From Trogon surrucura (Eukaryota > Chordata > Aves > Trogoniformes > Trogonidae), in contig CM036617.1 of assembly GCA_020746105.1 (NCBI GenBank), positions 147,936,578-148,000,577 of the forward strand: a stretch of DNA of 64,000 nucleotides. The letters run 5' to 3'. Below the pieces are notes generated by a model, which searched no databases, was not told the DNA's origin, and saw only the letters and a program-made list of their open reading frames with translations. A program made the position numbers and the translations under genes. Every line of letters begins with the position of its first letter. Within the stretch, counting starts at the first letter, position 1. Of the stretch, positions 24,441 through 37,197 are shown piece by piece.

Positions 24441-27400
24441 GAAAAACCACCTTCTTTATAATTCCCTTTTAGATAATGCAAAGAGATCAGAGAGCCAGCT
24501 CCTCTGCCTCTCCTCAGCGTTGGTGGCCCCTCCACTTGACCTGCCTGCTTGGCACAGGAGTAAAGCACAAACAGCACATCACAGGATGTCTAAGGATCCC
24601 TGGAGGGAAAGGAAGGATCACATCCGTCAACTGGCCAGCTTCCCTCTTCCAAGGGCAGCGGGCGTGTGGTGAGCCCCATGGTCCATGGCCCAGCAGCTGA
24701 GGTGATGACTCAGGATCTGGCCTCACTTGTTGCTGACACATTTCCCTGGAACTATGGTTGCCTTTTGAGCTAATCAGTCAAGAGTGCTAACGGACTGCTG
24801 AAAAGGGTAAGTTGCTACTTTTGTCCTCATTAACGTATCATGATTCACAGCATTCTGCCTCCTGCTAACACCACAGAGTACTTTGAGTGCACCAGAACTG
24901 ATTGATATTGTATTTGGGACAACTGTCAAAGAATTAGGTTTTTTTTGAAAAGAAAACAAAGTGTCAGTATCTGAATTAACAAAGGCACCTATACAACAAA
25001 AAAGACTTTGCATGGAAGAACAAGTGGCTGTAAGGCTGACAGCTGTTTAACAGGTACTGGACTAAGGCCACAATCCTATGAAAATCTATCTTTCTAAATT
25101 AAAGAGCTTCTTAGTGCTACAAAGCCAAACACAACCAGCATCCCAGAATACATCTCTTGTTCTACTCCTGATACGCAACAAAACAAGAAAACTACAACTA
25201 TTCATCAATCCAAACACCTGGTTTCTGGCATGCAGCCCACAACTTTGCACTCAATCACAGTTTTGGACTTGTCATACCATGAATCAGAAGGAAATACTTT
25301 AATTTGAAAAGCAAATGCAATTATACTAAAGAAAGAAGGCAAGTATTCAATATGCTGGCATCATAGCCCCATCTACCTTCCTAGCTTTCAGAGCAAGCCC
25401 AGCTTGTAGACCAAACTGTAATGCATTTATGATCCCAGGTGTTTCTTCCGAGAATAGTCATTCAGCTTTAGTAGCACCCAAGCAAGTAACTGCTTGTGCT
25501 ATGTACAGAACATGTAACCAAGGCTTCTGCATCCCCCCCCAAAGAATGCTCCTTTTAGAGCAAGTACAGAATAACACTACATTAATTGTTTACATCCTCT
25601 CCTCCAGCACGCCAAAAATCTTCTGAGGTTCCGCCAAGAATATTTAGGTAGTGCTCCCTTAGAAAGGCTGTAAAGGAAAAAAAGAAAGTATCTAATGAGG
25701 TTAAAGAGTTTTTTTTCTTTTGCCCTCCCAATAATTGTATGGAAAGTATCTTAGTCTGATGCAGGAAAAAAGGTCAACATATAAGAAGAGATGAGCTGTT
25801 GGGTATTTTTTTCATTGCAAAGGCAGGAGTTAGATCCCACTGCCATTGTCCTTTTTTCCATACAGTGTTATATGCAGAGAGACTTGCAGGATGAAAATGG
25901 GCCACCATTTCCACAATGACACAACACAGGTAAAGTTCTCTTTGTGTATGTCAAGTAACTGTTGTAGGCATTTTCCACTGACAAAACACACTCCAGGTCC
26001 ATTTCACCCAGTTTTTTATTCCCGTGTTATGTGAGATCAACTATAAGCAATATATGTTTCAAATCCCACCTAGAAAGAGAAGAGTCCCGTCTGTTTGGAT
26101 CTCTTCCTTGCAAAGTCCAAGTCAAGTGACTATCTGTGGCTTGCTGGTATGGACTACTTTCCAAGCCTCAGTGAGATACAGACCATTTCACAGGCAATAA
26201 AACTATTGGCCAGTCATCAAATAGAAGACTACAAGAAATTAAAATTATGTTTTGCAGACAGCTACAAGCCACTTTGCTTACAGCAAGGAAAGGTGTCTTA
26301 AATCAATCCGGTTTCCTTCATACTAAAGTGAAGTGGGAGCTCTCTGACACTCTGTTTTAGTTGAGGGAGAAGTAAGGAATAGCTAGTAACTTTGCAAACT
26401 GGTATCATGGAACAGCGAGCAAACATCACACTATGTCCCAATCTCAAAAAACTCCTGAACGCCTTTGGTACCCCGTTAGTGTTCGGTCTGGCCTGGCTAG
26501 TAATAGAAGTGCACGTTGGATACCACTGAGCTATGTGACTGTCAAGCAAAGCAACTCCTCAAAATGGTGGAACCCACGGTGGGGAAAGTCAACTCATTGA
26601 ACTTTTTGTCAGGCACAGTCTGACAATCAGCCAAAGTCCTTCTGCAGAAGACAGAGGAAGGTGGTGCAAACACGTCAACTTTCTTCATCTTACATAGCCA
26701 AATGTCTGGCAATCTTAAAAGAAAGAACTGATGATCTACTTAAAGCAATGGCAACAGGGCTATCTCCCAAGCCTACCATGTCCTCAGACCATGCTGCATG
26801 GAAGTTTATTTCCTTTACACTTTATCCCAAAACACAAATTCCACTCACCAGATTATTTTTTTTTTTGCCTGAGTTTTCCACATAAAACAGTGCTTTCTTA
26901 TACATGACACAGCAACAGGATCCAATGAAGAATTTCTTTCTCCATACCAAACAAAATAAACAGAGCTTCTGAAATCATTCATTGAAACCTATATGTCAAG
27001 AACCTTAAACAATTTTTAAAGCAATTTTTGTGATGCCATTGTATTTTTTAAATGCAATGCATGACATCATAATGGTACATACATGGGTTTGGTGCAGGTT
27101 TTTTTGTTTTGGTTTGAGTTTTTTTAAAATATATTGCATGCATCCCAACATCCTGGAAACAACATGAGTGGTGCAGTATACTTCCTACTTAATTCCTCCT
27201 TCAAGCAAAGTAGAGAGAACATCACCGATATGGTCATCCAGATATTTATTCTACTGTCAGTCTAAATACCGACAGGAATTTGCTCTCAGGACAGATCCAT
27301 ATTACCTTTCTTGTCAAAAGATTCAATGGGTCAGTATTAACCCTCAGCTCAGATTTTGAGGCATTTTAGTTACTCCAAGCCCAAATCAATTATCATCTTG

Positions 27401-27812
27401 GATACTAAGGACAATACTCTGATTCAGTGCTCCACTGAATGCCAGTGCAAATACGGTAAAAAAGGTTTAACACTTTTATGGCACTGCATGTTGCTAATGA
27501 GGTGGACTGTAAAAATTTGAACCATTTAAACGTTCCAAAACGTAAGGCATTTTGTTTCCAATACTATCTGCACATTGCAGTGCAGCTGAGGGCTCAGGAA
27601 GTAAATAACTAAAACCAGATTATGATGTGACCAGATGGGACAAGAGGAACTTCCAGTCATTAGGAGATGACATGTTGTTTAGGTATACTTAGCGATCAGT
27701 ACCTCTGGGAGGAGTTAATCTCTCCTGTCTGCACACATGTATGGTGTAGACACCCAGATGCAAGCTACTTCCTGAGATACTGCCTGTGTAGGTCAAACGG
27801 AGAGCATCAGGC

Positions 27813-28415
27813 ATGCTTCCACATAATGAGACTTTCTTGATAGAAATGGCTTTTCTCTCCAGTGACCATGAAATACACTTTGGTGGACAGCTCAAATGCA
27901 GTTCATTTCACCAGACAAACCTCATCTTTACAATCACAACAAGGTATCTGGAACTAGAGTTGGAAAGGAATGACTATGGATGGACATCAGCTTGCAACCG
28001 AACAGGGATACGCCTTGCCTGTAACACCCTTTACAAGAGTCATTCCCTGTCTACAGCAGAACCTGAGCCACATTCATCTTTAACCCCAGCCAGCTGCTCT
28101 TCTTCCCCTAGCAGACGTCAACCCAGAATTGGACCAACCCCTTGCTATTTCCTGGCTACAAATGATAAGCAGAGCTTGCTAGGTAGACATGTCTACTTCT
28201 ATGACAGTCGTGAGACCATTAGCGGAGACAGAGCTCTTCAACAACTTCTTCCATATTTTGGGGTGGGAGGTGCAGGGAAGTGGAGGTGGGATGGGATCAA
28301 GGAGCAAGTCACTCCTTTGGAGAAGGCACAGATCTGTTTAGCACATCATATGGATCACTGCTACTTTCCAAGAGCATCCGAGAACATCCTGTTGATATAC
28401 TTAACACTTAAATAA
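27813..28415 (+). other. Unrecognised 200-codon open reading frame
   Basis: This is the longest open frame outside CR1. The frame is open from 27792, just after an in-frame TAG that doubles as an acceptor-like AG, so it could in principle be part of a terminal exon. The translation has no signal peptide, membrane segment or motif that I recognise. A Ser/Pro-rich middle (about residues 80-105) separates two more ordinary-looking parts. I see neither a good polypyrimidine tract upstream nor a poly-A signal close downstream. It could be chance, a decayed exon or a lineage-specific gene. Confidence 0.15.
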
Positions 28416-29495
28416 TTATGTAGTTACTCTATAGTTATTAAATTGTTCAATCCACTGTTTGGAATGGCATATAGCTTCTAAGTGACCAGGTGAGAGTTGT
28501 TCCATAACTAGTGGAGCAGTTGCAGACACTTAGCAGGCAGTGACAGATATTTCTATCTGACAGGCAACAATAAGGACTCACCATCCTTGATTTCCAGTAC
28601 TGACATGTCCACAAGTACAGCAACTCTTACAAATGAAATAAAGCCAAGCCAAACCAACTTTTCTAGAAGTCTAGCCTATAAGGGAAAAAGAAAAGCTAAA
28701 AAATGAGCAACTTTTTAAATCTGACTCAATGACATTTTAATGCTGGCCTGTGGTGCCAACAAACTGGACTATTAAAGATTTGTTGGATGAATAAACTGTA
28801 TTACATCACAAAGAAAATAAAGAAGTGATTTAATAGAACAGTCCATCAGGATTTTGCTGATCTTACTTCACACAGCTAGATGATCAGAGGGCTCTGTGTG
28901 GGCACATTCATGGACTAGTGGAGCCCATACGGACTAGCAGAGGCTTAGGAACAGGGAAGTACTCATACCTATATATGGCTCTGTTATACGGCACTGCAAA
29001 TAAGTGCAAATACAGTAAAATACAGGGAAGGAGTCACACAGTGAGCAAAATAAAAGCACAGACAGATTGGAACATTTCCCGCTAAAACAGAATTCATTCC
29101 TGAGGTATTCATTTCAATGGAAATATGTTTTTTCTCTTACTGAATTTTATAAGGAGATCTGCCAGTTATTACAAATGCAGAAGAAACAGCTACCCTGAAG
29201 ACCGAGCCAGTCAAGAACATTAAATCCTACAAGTCTCAAAAGGTTTGTCACTTTTATTAAAAGGCTCAGACACTGTATTGGTAATCAAATCAATTCATAA
29301 TAACTGCTACACAGTACAACAAAGAACGCAAAACCTCTGGAAATAGGATATGGAACATGTCCGCTCACACGTACCAGGTCAAATCTACCCCAGGTCAATA
29401 GGAGCCAAAATCATTACCTGTGTGATAACTGTTTGACGGCTCCTGCAAAATAAGTTAGGTAACCTACACCACATAATTACAACACTGTGCAAGGC

Positions 29496-29812
29496 TACGG
29501 GAGCCAGCTCAGGTACGGGAAGCTGCCTCGCCACGTCACCGTGCCACAGTGCCCAGGCTAATTAGAAGCTGCTTGGGGCACAGCTCCGCTGCTTCCCAGA
29601 CCACAGCTGTGCTCCCGCACGGCACTTCGCTGTCTAGACACACCAGCCCATTCAAAGCCAGCGCTCCCTGCCAGCCCGGCGCAGCTCGGAACAGAAAGGT
29701 CTCCGGATCAGTAAAAGCCATCGTTGCACTCATGCTGGCTCGCATCGGTCTAATCTGACCTGTGCAGGGGTGCTGAGGACAAAGCAGACAGGAAGACGAC
29801 CTGCGGTCCTTT
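29496..29812. other. CpG-enriched, GC-rich patch
   Basis: About 19 CpGs occur in roughly 315 bp. Both strands have open frames of about 80-120 codons across it, as expected of GC-rich DNA. On the minus strand a pyrimidine-rich stretch ending TTTGTCCTCAG precedes CACCCCTGCACAG and GTCAGA. It may be a regulatory element or an unrecognised exon. No homology is recognised. Confidence 0.3.
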
Positions 29813-30925
29813 CCCAAAATGCCCTCTGCCCAACAGGTACAGGACACAGTGATGAAAATGCAGCCATAGAAACTTGCTCCGATTTCCTCAGTCTCACTGC
29901 TATCCACCGAGCTCTCCTGTGGTGGGTGGATCTCCTAAGTAACACAGGAGGTCTGCTAACTCTCATATCGAAAATTTTAAAGAATGTTACCGTTCCACTT
30001 TACACTGTAAAAGACACAAACCAGTGATACTGCAGGGATACAGCAGCGCCTCAGGCACTTCCAATTAACCTCTGTATTATGATACTCACGTGAGAAAAAC
30101 AGCGACTCTGTGAACTGCTAAATTGGCAAGTAACCGAACATTGTGCTATGTAACTGAAAGCACATACGCTGGATTTCCAAGCAGAGACCAATTTTCTCTC
30201 TACTCTGTTGGTAAAACAAATGCAGTAATGAATCCAGCGCTGACCATTTCAAATAATAAGCCCGAAGTGCAGAATATCTGCTCGCTCTACTGAGCTGTGA
30301 AGTAAAGCAACAGATGACAACCTTATGCCTCAGTGTCTTGTGGCACTTTTCTTAATAACAAGGAACAAGAAGACTCTCAAAGAAAAAGCACGCATTTATG
30401 CCATTAGAAAATCTCACATCTGATGGTCTCTAAAAACAATAAAAATCCCACATCATTCCAAACTACGAGTACAGCAAGTCAGATGGTAACGATGTCTCCT
30501 GGCCTGATAACAGAAGGCCACGTCTAAATTAAAGCCTAAAAATCAACACATATTGTAGCCATATTTTAATGATTGCTTTCTATAAGGAATTTAAAATCAT
30601 AGCACACCTGTATTTTTTTGTAAGGTATTAAGTTATCATTTTAAACATACGGTTCCTATTCTCAATGACATTACTCACCTTTGCATTCACAGTTTCAGAA
30701 CTCTAGCTAAATTAAAACGCCAGTGGTCAATGTGATAGAAATGAAGCAGCAAATAAGATGCAGAAAAAAACCACAAAGAAGTAAGGATCCAATGGAGGCT
30801 TGGGAGGGACTAGTGTCTCAGCAGTTTTCATCAGAAATGCTAGCTATATTCTCACCTCCCAGCATTCTTGCAGTATTTTTCTCCCTCTGTTTCTTGAAGC
30901 TGAACAGATGCTTCTAAAACTTCAC

Positions 30926-30960
30926 TTGGTTGTTTTGGGGTTTGGGTTTGGTTTGGTTTT
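30926..30960. repeat. TTTGG-type pentamer tract
   Basis: The run TTGGTTGTTTTGGGG is followed by TTTGGGTTTGGTTTGG. It is another member of the recurrent CCAAA/TTTGG low-complexity class. Confidence 0.7.
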
Positions 30961-31564
30961 GTGAACGGCTTGCATCTCTTTCCAATTTTTAGCTCCACTA
31001 CAAAGAGTGGATCCTACTTGGTGGTGCACCAAGTTCTAATTTAAACGAAAACATTAATCTCTGCACTTCTTAACACAACTGTTACAGCAAACTTTACCCT
31101 AAAGCAAACTTCAAAAGGGTCAACCTACAAAATCATTTGCATTGATGTGATCAAAAAGAAAGACAAAACGAAGTACACTTGTGAATTTGATGAGCTGCAT
31201 ATGTATGTAGGAGCACGCTCTTCCTGAATTAGCTTTGATCTGGACAGCCAAATCCATATATAAAGAATGGTAGACTTTGGTCCCCAAAGCATCTATGTGC
31301 ATAATTATTGCAAGAGAACAAGGTTACAAATTGCCTGCAAATGCAGAAGTGGAAAGCAGCAGGTTCATTTCAAGCACAAGGCTCTCATCATTCTTCCCTC
31401 AACTGCCCTTCCCTGCCTTGTGTATTTCCTTAGCAAAACGTAAGATCCATTTATCAACCGAAAAGAGAAAAAGCAAGCTGCAAGCTGTCATCTGGAACCA
31501 GATTCAGTGGTCATGATTCCCAAAAGTTATGCTATTATGCCAGAGCTCAGACTACGGTGGTGGC

Positions 31565-32345
31565 TGAATCATAAGAGGACTGGAAGGAACCTCTGAGTTA
31601 CGTGAGATCTTTACTCTTGCCTTGAGACAGGCTGACGTATGGTGGTGAAATTCCTGACAGCCATCCAGTTACCCTTGTTTGACAGCACTGCTCCAAGCGC
31701 CAGTGCAAGTTAATCCTATTCTCTATCATTTATGCAACAGATGATTATTTCCTCTTTGTGAGAACCTTTTAAAGACTCATGTTACTCCTCCTGTTTTTTT
31801 TGACTCAGCTCAAATTCTGTCAGTCTTTCCTCAGAGGTCATGTTTTCTTTATCTCCAGTCATTTTAAGTACTCTCCTCTGGACTTGGGTTCATATCTTTC
31901 CTGTAGTGTGGGGCCCAAAATTAGAAATAGCAGAATCTGAAGCCAAAGAATTTGAGAGCAAAGTGGAAGGTTATGTGATTTGTCTTGCTGATGTGATAGT
32001 TTAGTTCAGTATTCATTATGGCACTAACCTTTTTCACAACCACATAACATCATCCAAGTGGGAGCTGTGATCCGCAACAAACCCACATCTTTTTCTAAAT
32101 AGCTCTTCCAAGCAAGTTGTTCCCTGCCCTCCTCAGGATTGTCTAGCTACAGCAACCTGCATTTATCATATTGAGCTGCAGTTCATTTCCCATACTACAA
32201 ATCGCAACTTGCCTAGATAAATTTTGAAATTTAAATTTTGAAATTTAAATCTGTCAGACAGTCTCTCTTAGCTCCACGGGTTTTTCACATTTAATGAACA
32301 TTCCGGGAAGTTCATCATTCAGCTTGCTAGTGAAAACACTAAATG
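31565..32345 (-). mobile_element. Ancient, heavily decayed CR1, minus strand
   Basis: The plus strand starts with GAATCATAAGAGGACTGGAAGGAACCTC, matching the 3' end of old CR1 families. Later it matches complemented RT text: CAGAGGTCATGTTTTCT, then CTCTCCTCTGGACTT, ATCTTTCCTGTAGTGTGGGGCCCA, CACTAACCTTTTTCACAAC, CTGTGATCC and GCTTGCTAGTGAAAACACTAA. These appear in the correct order for a CR1 read backwards. No reading frame survives. It is by far the oldest insertion seen here and could be shared with other birds or reptiles. The 5' limit is uncertain. Confidence 0.75.
32219..32246. repeat. 14-bp AT-rich tandem duplication
   Basis: AAATTTTGAAATTT occurs twice head to tail within the ancient CR1, followed by AAAT. 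The unit is itself close to an inverted repeat. Confidence 0.85.
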
Positions 32346-35300
32346 GAAACATCAGCTGTTATTTTCTTCCTTTTATTCTTCTAGGTGCTTAAAAATTATT
32401 TGACTACTTTGTTTCTGTGTTTTTCTGAGAACTGAACATCCAAAACTTCCTACCTCGTCCACTTTCCCCTTCTTTAAAAATAGATTCTAACACTAATCTA
32501 CAGGTCTGTCTCACACATGTTCTCAAATATGGCTACTAACAGCTCCAAGATGTCAGCCACCGACTCTTTACATGTCCTAACAAAAAATTCCTCAAGTCAA
32601 TATTACCTTAAAACATCTGAACGTTCTCTAACCTTCCTCGTACAATACTGCCATCTGTGGTTTCCTCACACTAATTGTGTCAGCCATCTTCCACACAACT
32701 GACCTTTTCCATAAAGACAGCTGCTAGGCAGTCAGGAGCAGATTTCAAAAATATTGGTATCTATTATACGTTCTCCCACTCCACAAAGAACAGGACTGAC
32801 TCTTTAGTCTTTGGACACTTTAGATGATGACTCCTTGTTATTTTGAGCATATTTTGCTAGTTTCCTCTTAACGTTTTGGCTTCGCTTTTCTGGTTTTGTC
32901 CATGGGTACTTCTTTTACATCTCCCTGTTTGTCCTTAGCTCCTTGACTCAGTTGCCATGTCCTGTATATGTGCACATACACATACACACACATAAAAAAA
33001 AAAATCTAACATTTTAACTTCGCTATCATTCCTTTTCACTCATATTGCTTTCCCACATACTCAATCCATTTCTTCCTAGTGGTTGGTGTCAAATTTGAGA
33101 AGTTTCTCCTCTAGTTGCATTCTCCATCTTCTGAGTACTCACTAGATCCTGTGCCCATCCCAGGCAATACTGCATATGCTCTTCCATGGTTTCTTTTATG
33201 GTATCCTCTCTCATTATATTAATACACTTGTGCAAAGCAGCTCTTCCAGTTTTTCTTCCCTCTCATTTCCCTTCCCCTCTACTTTCTCTTTTTTACTTTA
33301 GTATTGAAATATGCACTTAATTTTTGTCCAATAGGACAGAGCTTATCTTGGAATTCTGGTTAAACTGATTCCCTGTCCTTATCTTCATGAGAAAAATGAT
33401 GCTTTATCAAGATGCCACTTACGCAGTTATCATAGCAATTATTTCAGAGTTAGAAACAAAGTGCTACAGACAATTTGCAGTGAAGAAATCACATGGAAAG
33501 GCCGGAAAGAAGGAAGACAACAAAAGAAGAAAAGAATATGCCTGGAGAAAAATCAGACTTATGCTCATCATAACAGTGATGCTCTTGTTCTATTCTCCAT
33601 AGCAAGGACAAGCATTGCCTGTATCAATAGGATTACAAGCCAAATGTATAACTTGTTAAACGCAGTAGTTCGGAACGGGCTGATACAATGCCTTTGAGAT
33701 TTCACCGTAACACTCTGCTTTTGATAAAGCGAATTTAAGTCAGGAAATACTGAAGCTTCTGAATTATCCATGTCTCCATACCAGTAATGGCTGTTCCTCC
33801 CATAGTATCTAGCTTATATCACATTGTATTGCATCACTGCTTTCAAGAAACAGTAGATAAAATGGCACGCAATTTTACATTACTGCATCAGTATCAGTGC
33901 CTCGTCTATGACCTGAAAAACAGCCAGTCATTCCAGACCAAGAAACCATCGTCATTTGCTGTTAGGACCACAACATGGATGCAATACACAGTTCTGTTCC
34001 TAAGAGATTATATTTCAAAGTCTCCTTCCTGTATCATGAGTCACCGAGCAGTCCCACACCATCGAAATAATAAGCCACAGCTTTTTGTTCTTCAGTGAAG
34101 ACGTACAGGCTAACAGCTTGATTTCAGTTCCTCACTGAAACAAGTAACTAATTATGACCTGCATTAAAAGTTAGCTCTGATAAGTTAACAGGATAATTTT
34201 AGAGATCCAACAGACCACTAAACTATGCGTAAATAAATTGTTATGAATGCTTAAGAAATTAGATTATAAATTTAAAAGCTTCCTATAGAACAAGATGAAG
34301 AACAACTATGCACAAGTCACTTACCACAGCAATTTCAGAGATCTTCATCACCAAATTTAATAATGCTAAAAGTTCTCTATAGATTCTGGCCCAAATAAAT
34401 CATTAGCTATCCGGACACAAACCCAACTTCCCTGAATGGAAAAGAGTCACTCATCCACCCCCCCCCCAAAAAAGAAAAAAAAAGTATTAAGTGAAACAAA
34501 GTTCAAAGTCTGACAGGAAAATGTTAATTCTGCATTAGCAGCTTTAAAAAGTTACCAACCTTTATCATCATGGGGCAGACGAGATAAAAAATCTTTAGGT
34601 TTTGTCCCCAAACACTGATGGCTCGCTAACATAATAAATATCCAACAAGCTGGATGGACTGCACTTGAAGTTCATTAATACTATTGCTTAAAAAAAAAAT
34701 ATAAAGGTGCCAACAGTGCATGTTCTTTGGTGACCAAAGCATGCCCTCCTCTCTGGTCTTGCAGTTTTCCTAGAGAGCAGGTTAAAGTCTGTTTCCAAGA
34801 ACAATGAGATTGTTGCAGGGAAAGGAGAGGTAGATTCTCTTACTTACTATTATTTTAAGAAGTAAGAATGGAAGGGCATTATCTAGAAAATCATTGAGAA
34901 TAAATGTTACACCTGGAAATTTCCTGGTTCAGTAGAAACTCTGTCTTACTTCAGCTAACAGTTATACTACCACACATTGTGATCTTGACAAATTTAACAG
35001 AAAGATCAAAATCACTCCAGAATTAAACCTAAAGATGTTTCAAGTCTTTGTACTCATGCAGTCAATGTCCACAAGATGCAAAAAGTGAGCTTTACATCAA
35101 TTTTGTGTTGCTCAGAGCCTTAAACACCTCTCCTTTCACTTACGTGGCTATGTGACAAAAGTATGGCCAAGCCAGTACTGCTGTATTTCACCTATAAATT
35201 CAACTGAAAACTTATTGAAAGGCACAGCATGTCACATTTCCTGAGTGTTATCATAGAAACATCTCTATTTTTTCCACCTTCTTTTTGGCACTTCTCTCTT

Positions 35301-36213
35301 TCTGTTCAGACCCAGCTTACCCTTCCTTAGTATTTAAGAAACAATCAAGTGTGCCATGGTAAACACATTTGAGAACTCCTGGGTCTGAAACGCACAACAA
35401 CCACTACAAGTCATCCTTCTGAAGAGCTGAGCAAAGAGCATCCCCTGACCCCTGGGGGATCCCCAGCTGCCCTGTTTGGGGTGCTGATAATTCTAACCCC
35501 AGTGAAAACCAGAAGAGTATTTCCCAGTTGCCAGGAAAAGGCAAAGGCAAATCAGTAAGGTTTAACAAGTTAACTCAAGAATGGAAAACTTCACTGTACG
35601 AACAGATAAGGGCACTGATACAGCTACTTTATCAGTGAATAAGACCACTTCCTTAAAAATTCCCCTGTAGCATAAACCTTTCATGTTCATATGCACTGAG
35701 GTAAAGACACCTAAAGTTTTTGTTAAGAACTACAGAGATTTGGTTGATATGGTTTAATAAGGCAATCAAACACTTGGTCAAGCAAACTCACAGAGTGTTT
35801 TTTTTTCATCTATGTAACACCTGAAAAGCAAGACAGAAAATTGTTTCAGAAATATTTAACTTCATGGAACATAATTCTCTTGCAAGGTTTGATTAAGGTA
35901 ACTCACATCCAAATCAAATATAATTGGCATCAAAAGGGACCACAGCAATCATTCACTGACAGGTGAATAATAGAATCGAGCTTCAGCCATTCCTTGGAGG
36001 CTTTGTCAGGGCTGCTGTGAGGTTAGTAGTGCTTCAGATGGAGGGACACTAGAGAGGGCTCTTCACAAACCTGTGCTCTGCATACTATCACAGAATTACC
36101 TGCCAGGCAGACCTGAGCTCCTTTTTGGGGTTCAAGTTTGAGCAACAGGCAGCACAGTCCTGTAAGGTGCAGCCCGAGTCAGCAAACAACAGATTTGAGC
36201 TGAGTCCAGCTGG

Positions 36214-36264
36214 AACTTCTCCTGCATCCACCCAGAACTTCTCCTGCAGCCACCCAGAACTTCT
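36214..36264. repeat. 22-bp tandem repeat, about 2.3 copies
   Basis: The unit AACTTCTCCTGCAKCCACCC plus AG occurs at 36214-36235 and 36236-36257 with one difference (T or G at K), followed by a partial third copy AACTTCT. It lies in a locally GC-rich stretch that also gives open frames on both strands (36088-36556); these look like consequences of composition. Confidence 0.9.
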
Positions 36265-36539
36265 GCACCCAGCATTTCCAGAACCATCAAGGCCTGGGAG
36301 CTCAGATGACGGGTACGCAGGAACAGGTTGCAGATACCACCTTGCCCACATCTCTAGCACTGCATCCACCTGGCCCTCACCACCTCCCTGGGCAACCCAA
36401 CAGGTAGCTCCGGGTCAGGCTGCTGCAGTCCCATTTTCCCAGCCTCTCATTCCTCAGGCTACAGGGCTGGAAAATCAGGCATCTCCTTCAATGAACACTG
36501 GGTACTGGGATGTCTATTGCATGAACTGCATTGGGCAAT

Positions 36540-36577
36540 TAAAAATAAATAAATAAATAAACAAACAAATAAATAAG
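36540..36577. repeat. AAAT/AAAC tetranucleotide microsatellite
   Basis: About nine units of AAAT, interrupted by two AAAC units. Confidence 0.9.
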
Positions 36578-37117
36578 ATGGAACAAAGGCTCTAGATAAG
36601 GTATCCCTGTTCTTTCCTGCTGTGTTGCTAGGAGCTGTCACAAGGCACTGAGGCAGCACAGTACTCCTGGAAGCTGCTTAAAAAAACCCACCCCAGATAT
36701 GCCAAAACAGCTTTGGACAGCACAAGTCAGGGAAACTGCAACTTAAAAGGATTCCCAACCAAGTACAAAGCTCAAAAATCTAGAGGGAAAAGGAAGTTGT
36801 TGCTGATAAGCTGCCTTTTATCTCCTGCACACATGAACTCCCCTTTCTATAGAGGAAAGTTCTTGCATAAGCTTATGTAAGGAGAACAAGTTTCAAGTAG
36901 GATATGTATCTAAATAAGCTCAACCGCTTTCAGATGTATTTTTTTCCAAAAAGTTAAATAAAGACACTTTGCTACTAGAAGCCAGCCTAGTTGCCATATT
37001 TAACACTGATCACAGACTTCCTAAAAGGCTACACCTCGACACACAGTTCATTGGAACTACTGCCTACTCTTCTACGTGCAGACACATGGTACTGCTATCT
37101 GTAGTTCTCCTGATACT

Positions 37118-37197
37118 AGGTGATCCTGCTCTGCCAGGGGGGTTGGACTACATGATCTTTTGAGGTCCCTTTCAACCCCTAACATTCTGTGATACTG
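37118..37197 (+). mobile_element. CR1 3'-end fragment, plus strand
   Basis: GGTGATCCTGCTCTGCCAGG, then GGTTGGACTACATGATCTTTTGAGGTCCC, ending AACATTCTGTGATACTG. Only the last 80 bases of the element are present. The text matches the subfamily of the 8.2-kb copy closely, so it is probably young. Confidence 0.92.

Larger units (their letters stand above)
24441..31564. other. Gene-free region with one long open frame
   Basis: About 7 kb without any recognisable family. It includes the unexplained 200-codon open frame at 27813-28415 and the CpG-enriched patch at 29496-29812, both listed separately. Nothing else here looks exonic or transposon-derived. Confidence 0.5.
32346..37117. other. Gene-free region, first part pyrimidine-rich
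   Basis: Bases 32380-33350 are unusually rich in T and C on the plus strand. They could be a further decayed part of the neighbouring old CR1, but I could not match them. The rest contains a C10A6 run (34458-34473), a 22-bp tandem repeat (36214-36264) and an AAAT microsatellite (36540-36577). No gene is recognised. Confidence 0.5.

Noticed and set aside
35920-36010. Weak resemblance to a CR1 3' end (AAAAGGGACC)
   Set aside because: Only a few bases match and the octamers and following text are missing.
36088-36556. Overlapping open frames on both strands
   Set aside because: They coincide with locally high GC and a 22-bp tandem repeat; the translation is Ser/Pro-rich low complexity.
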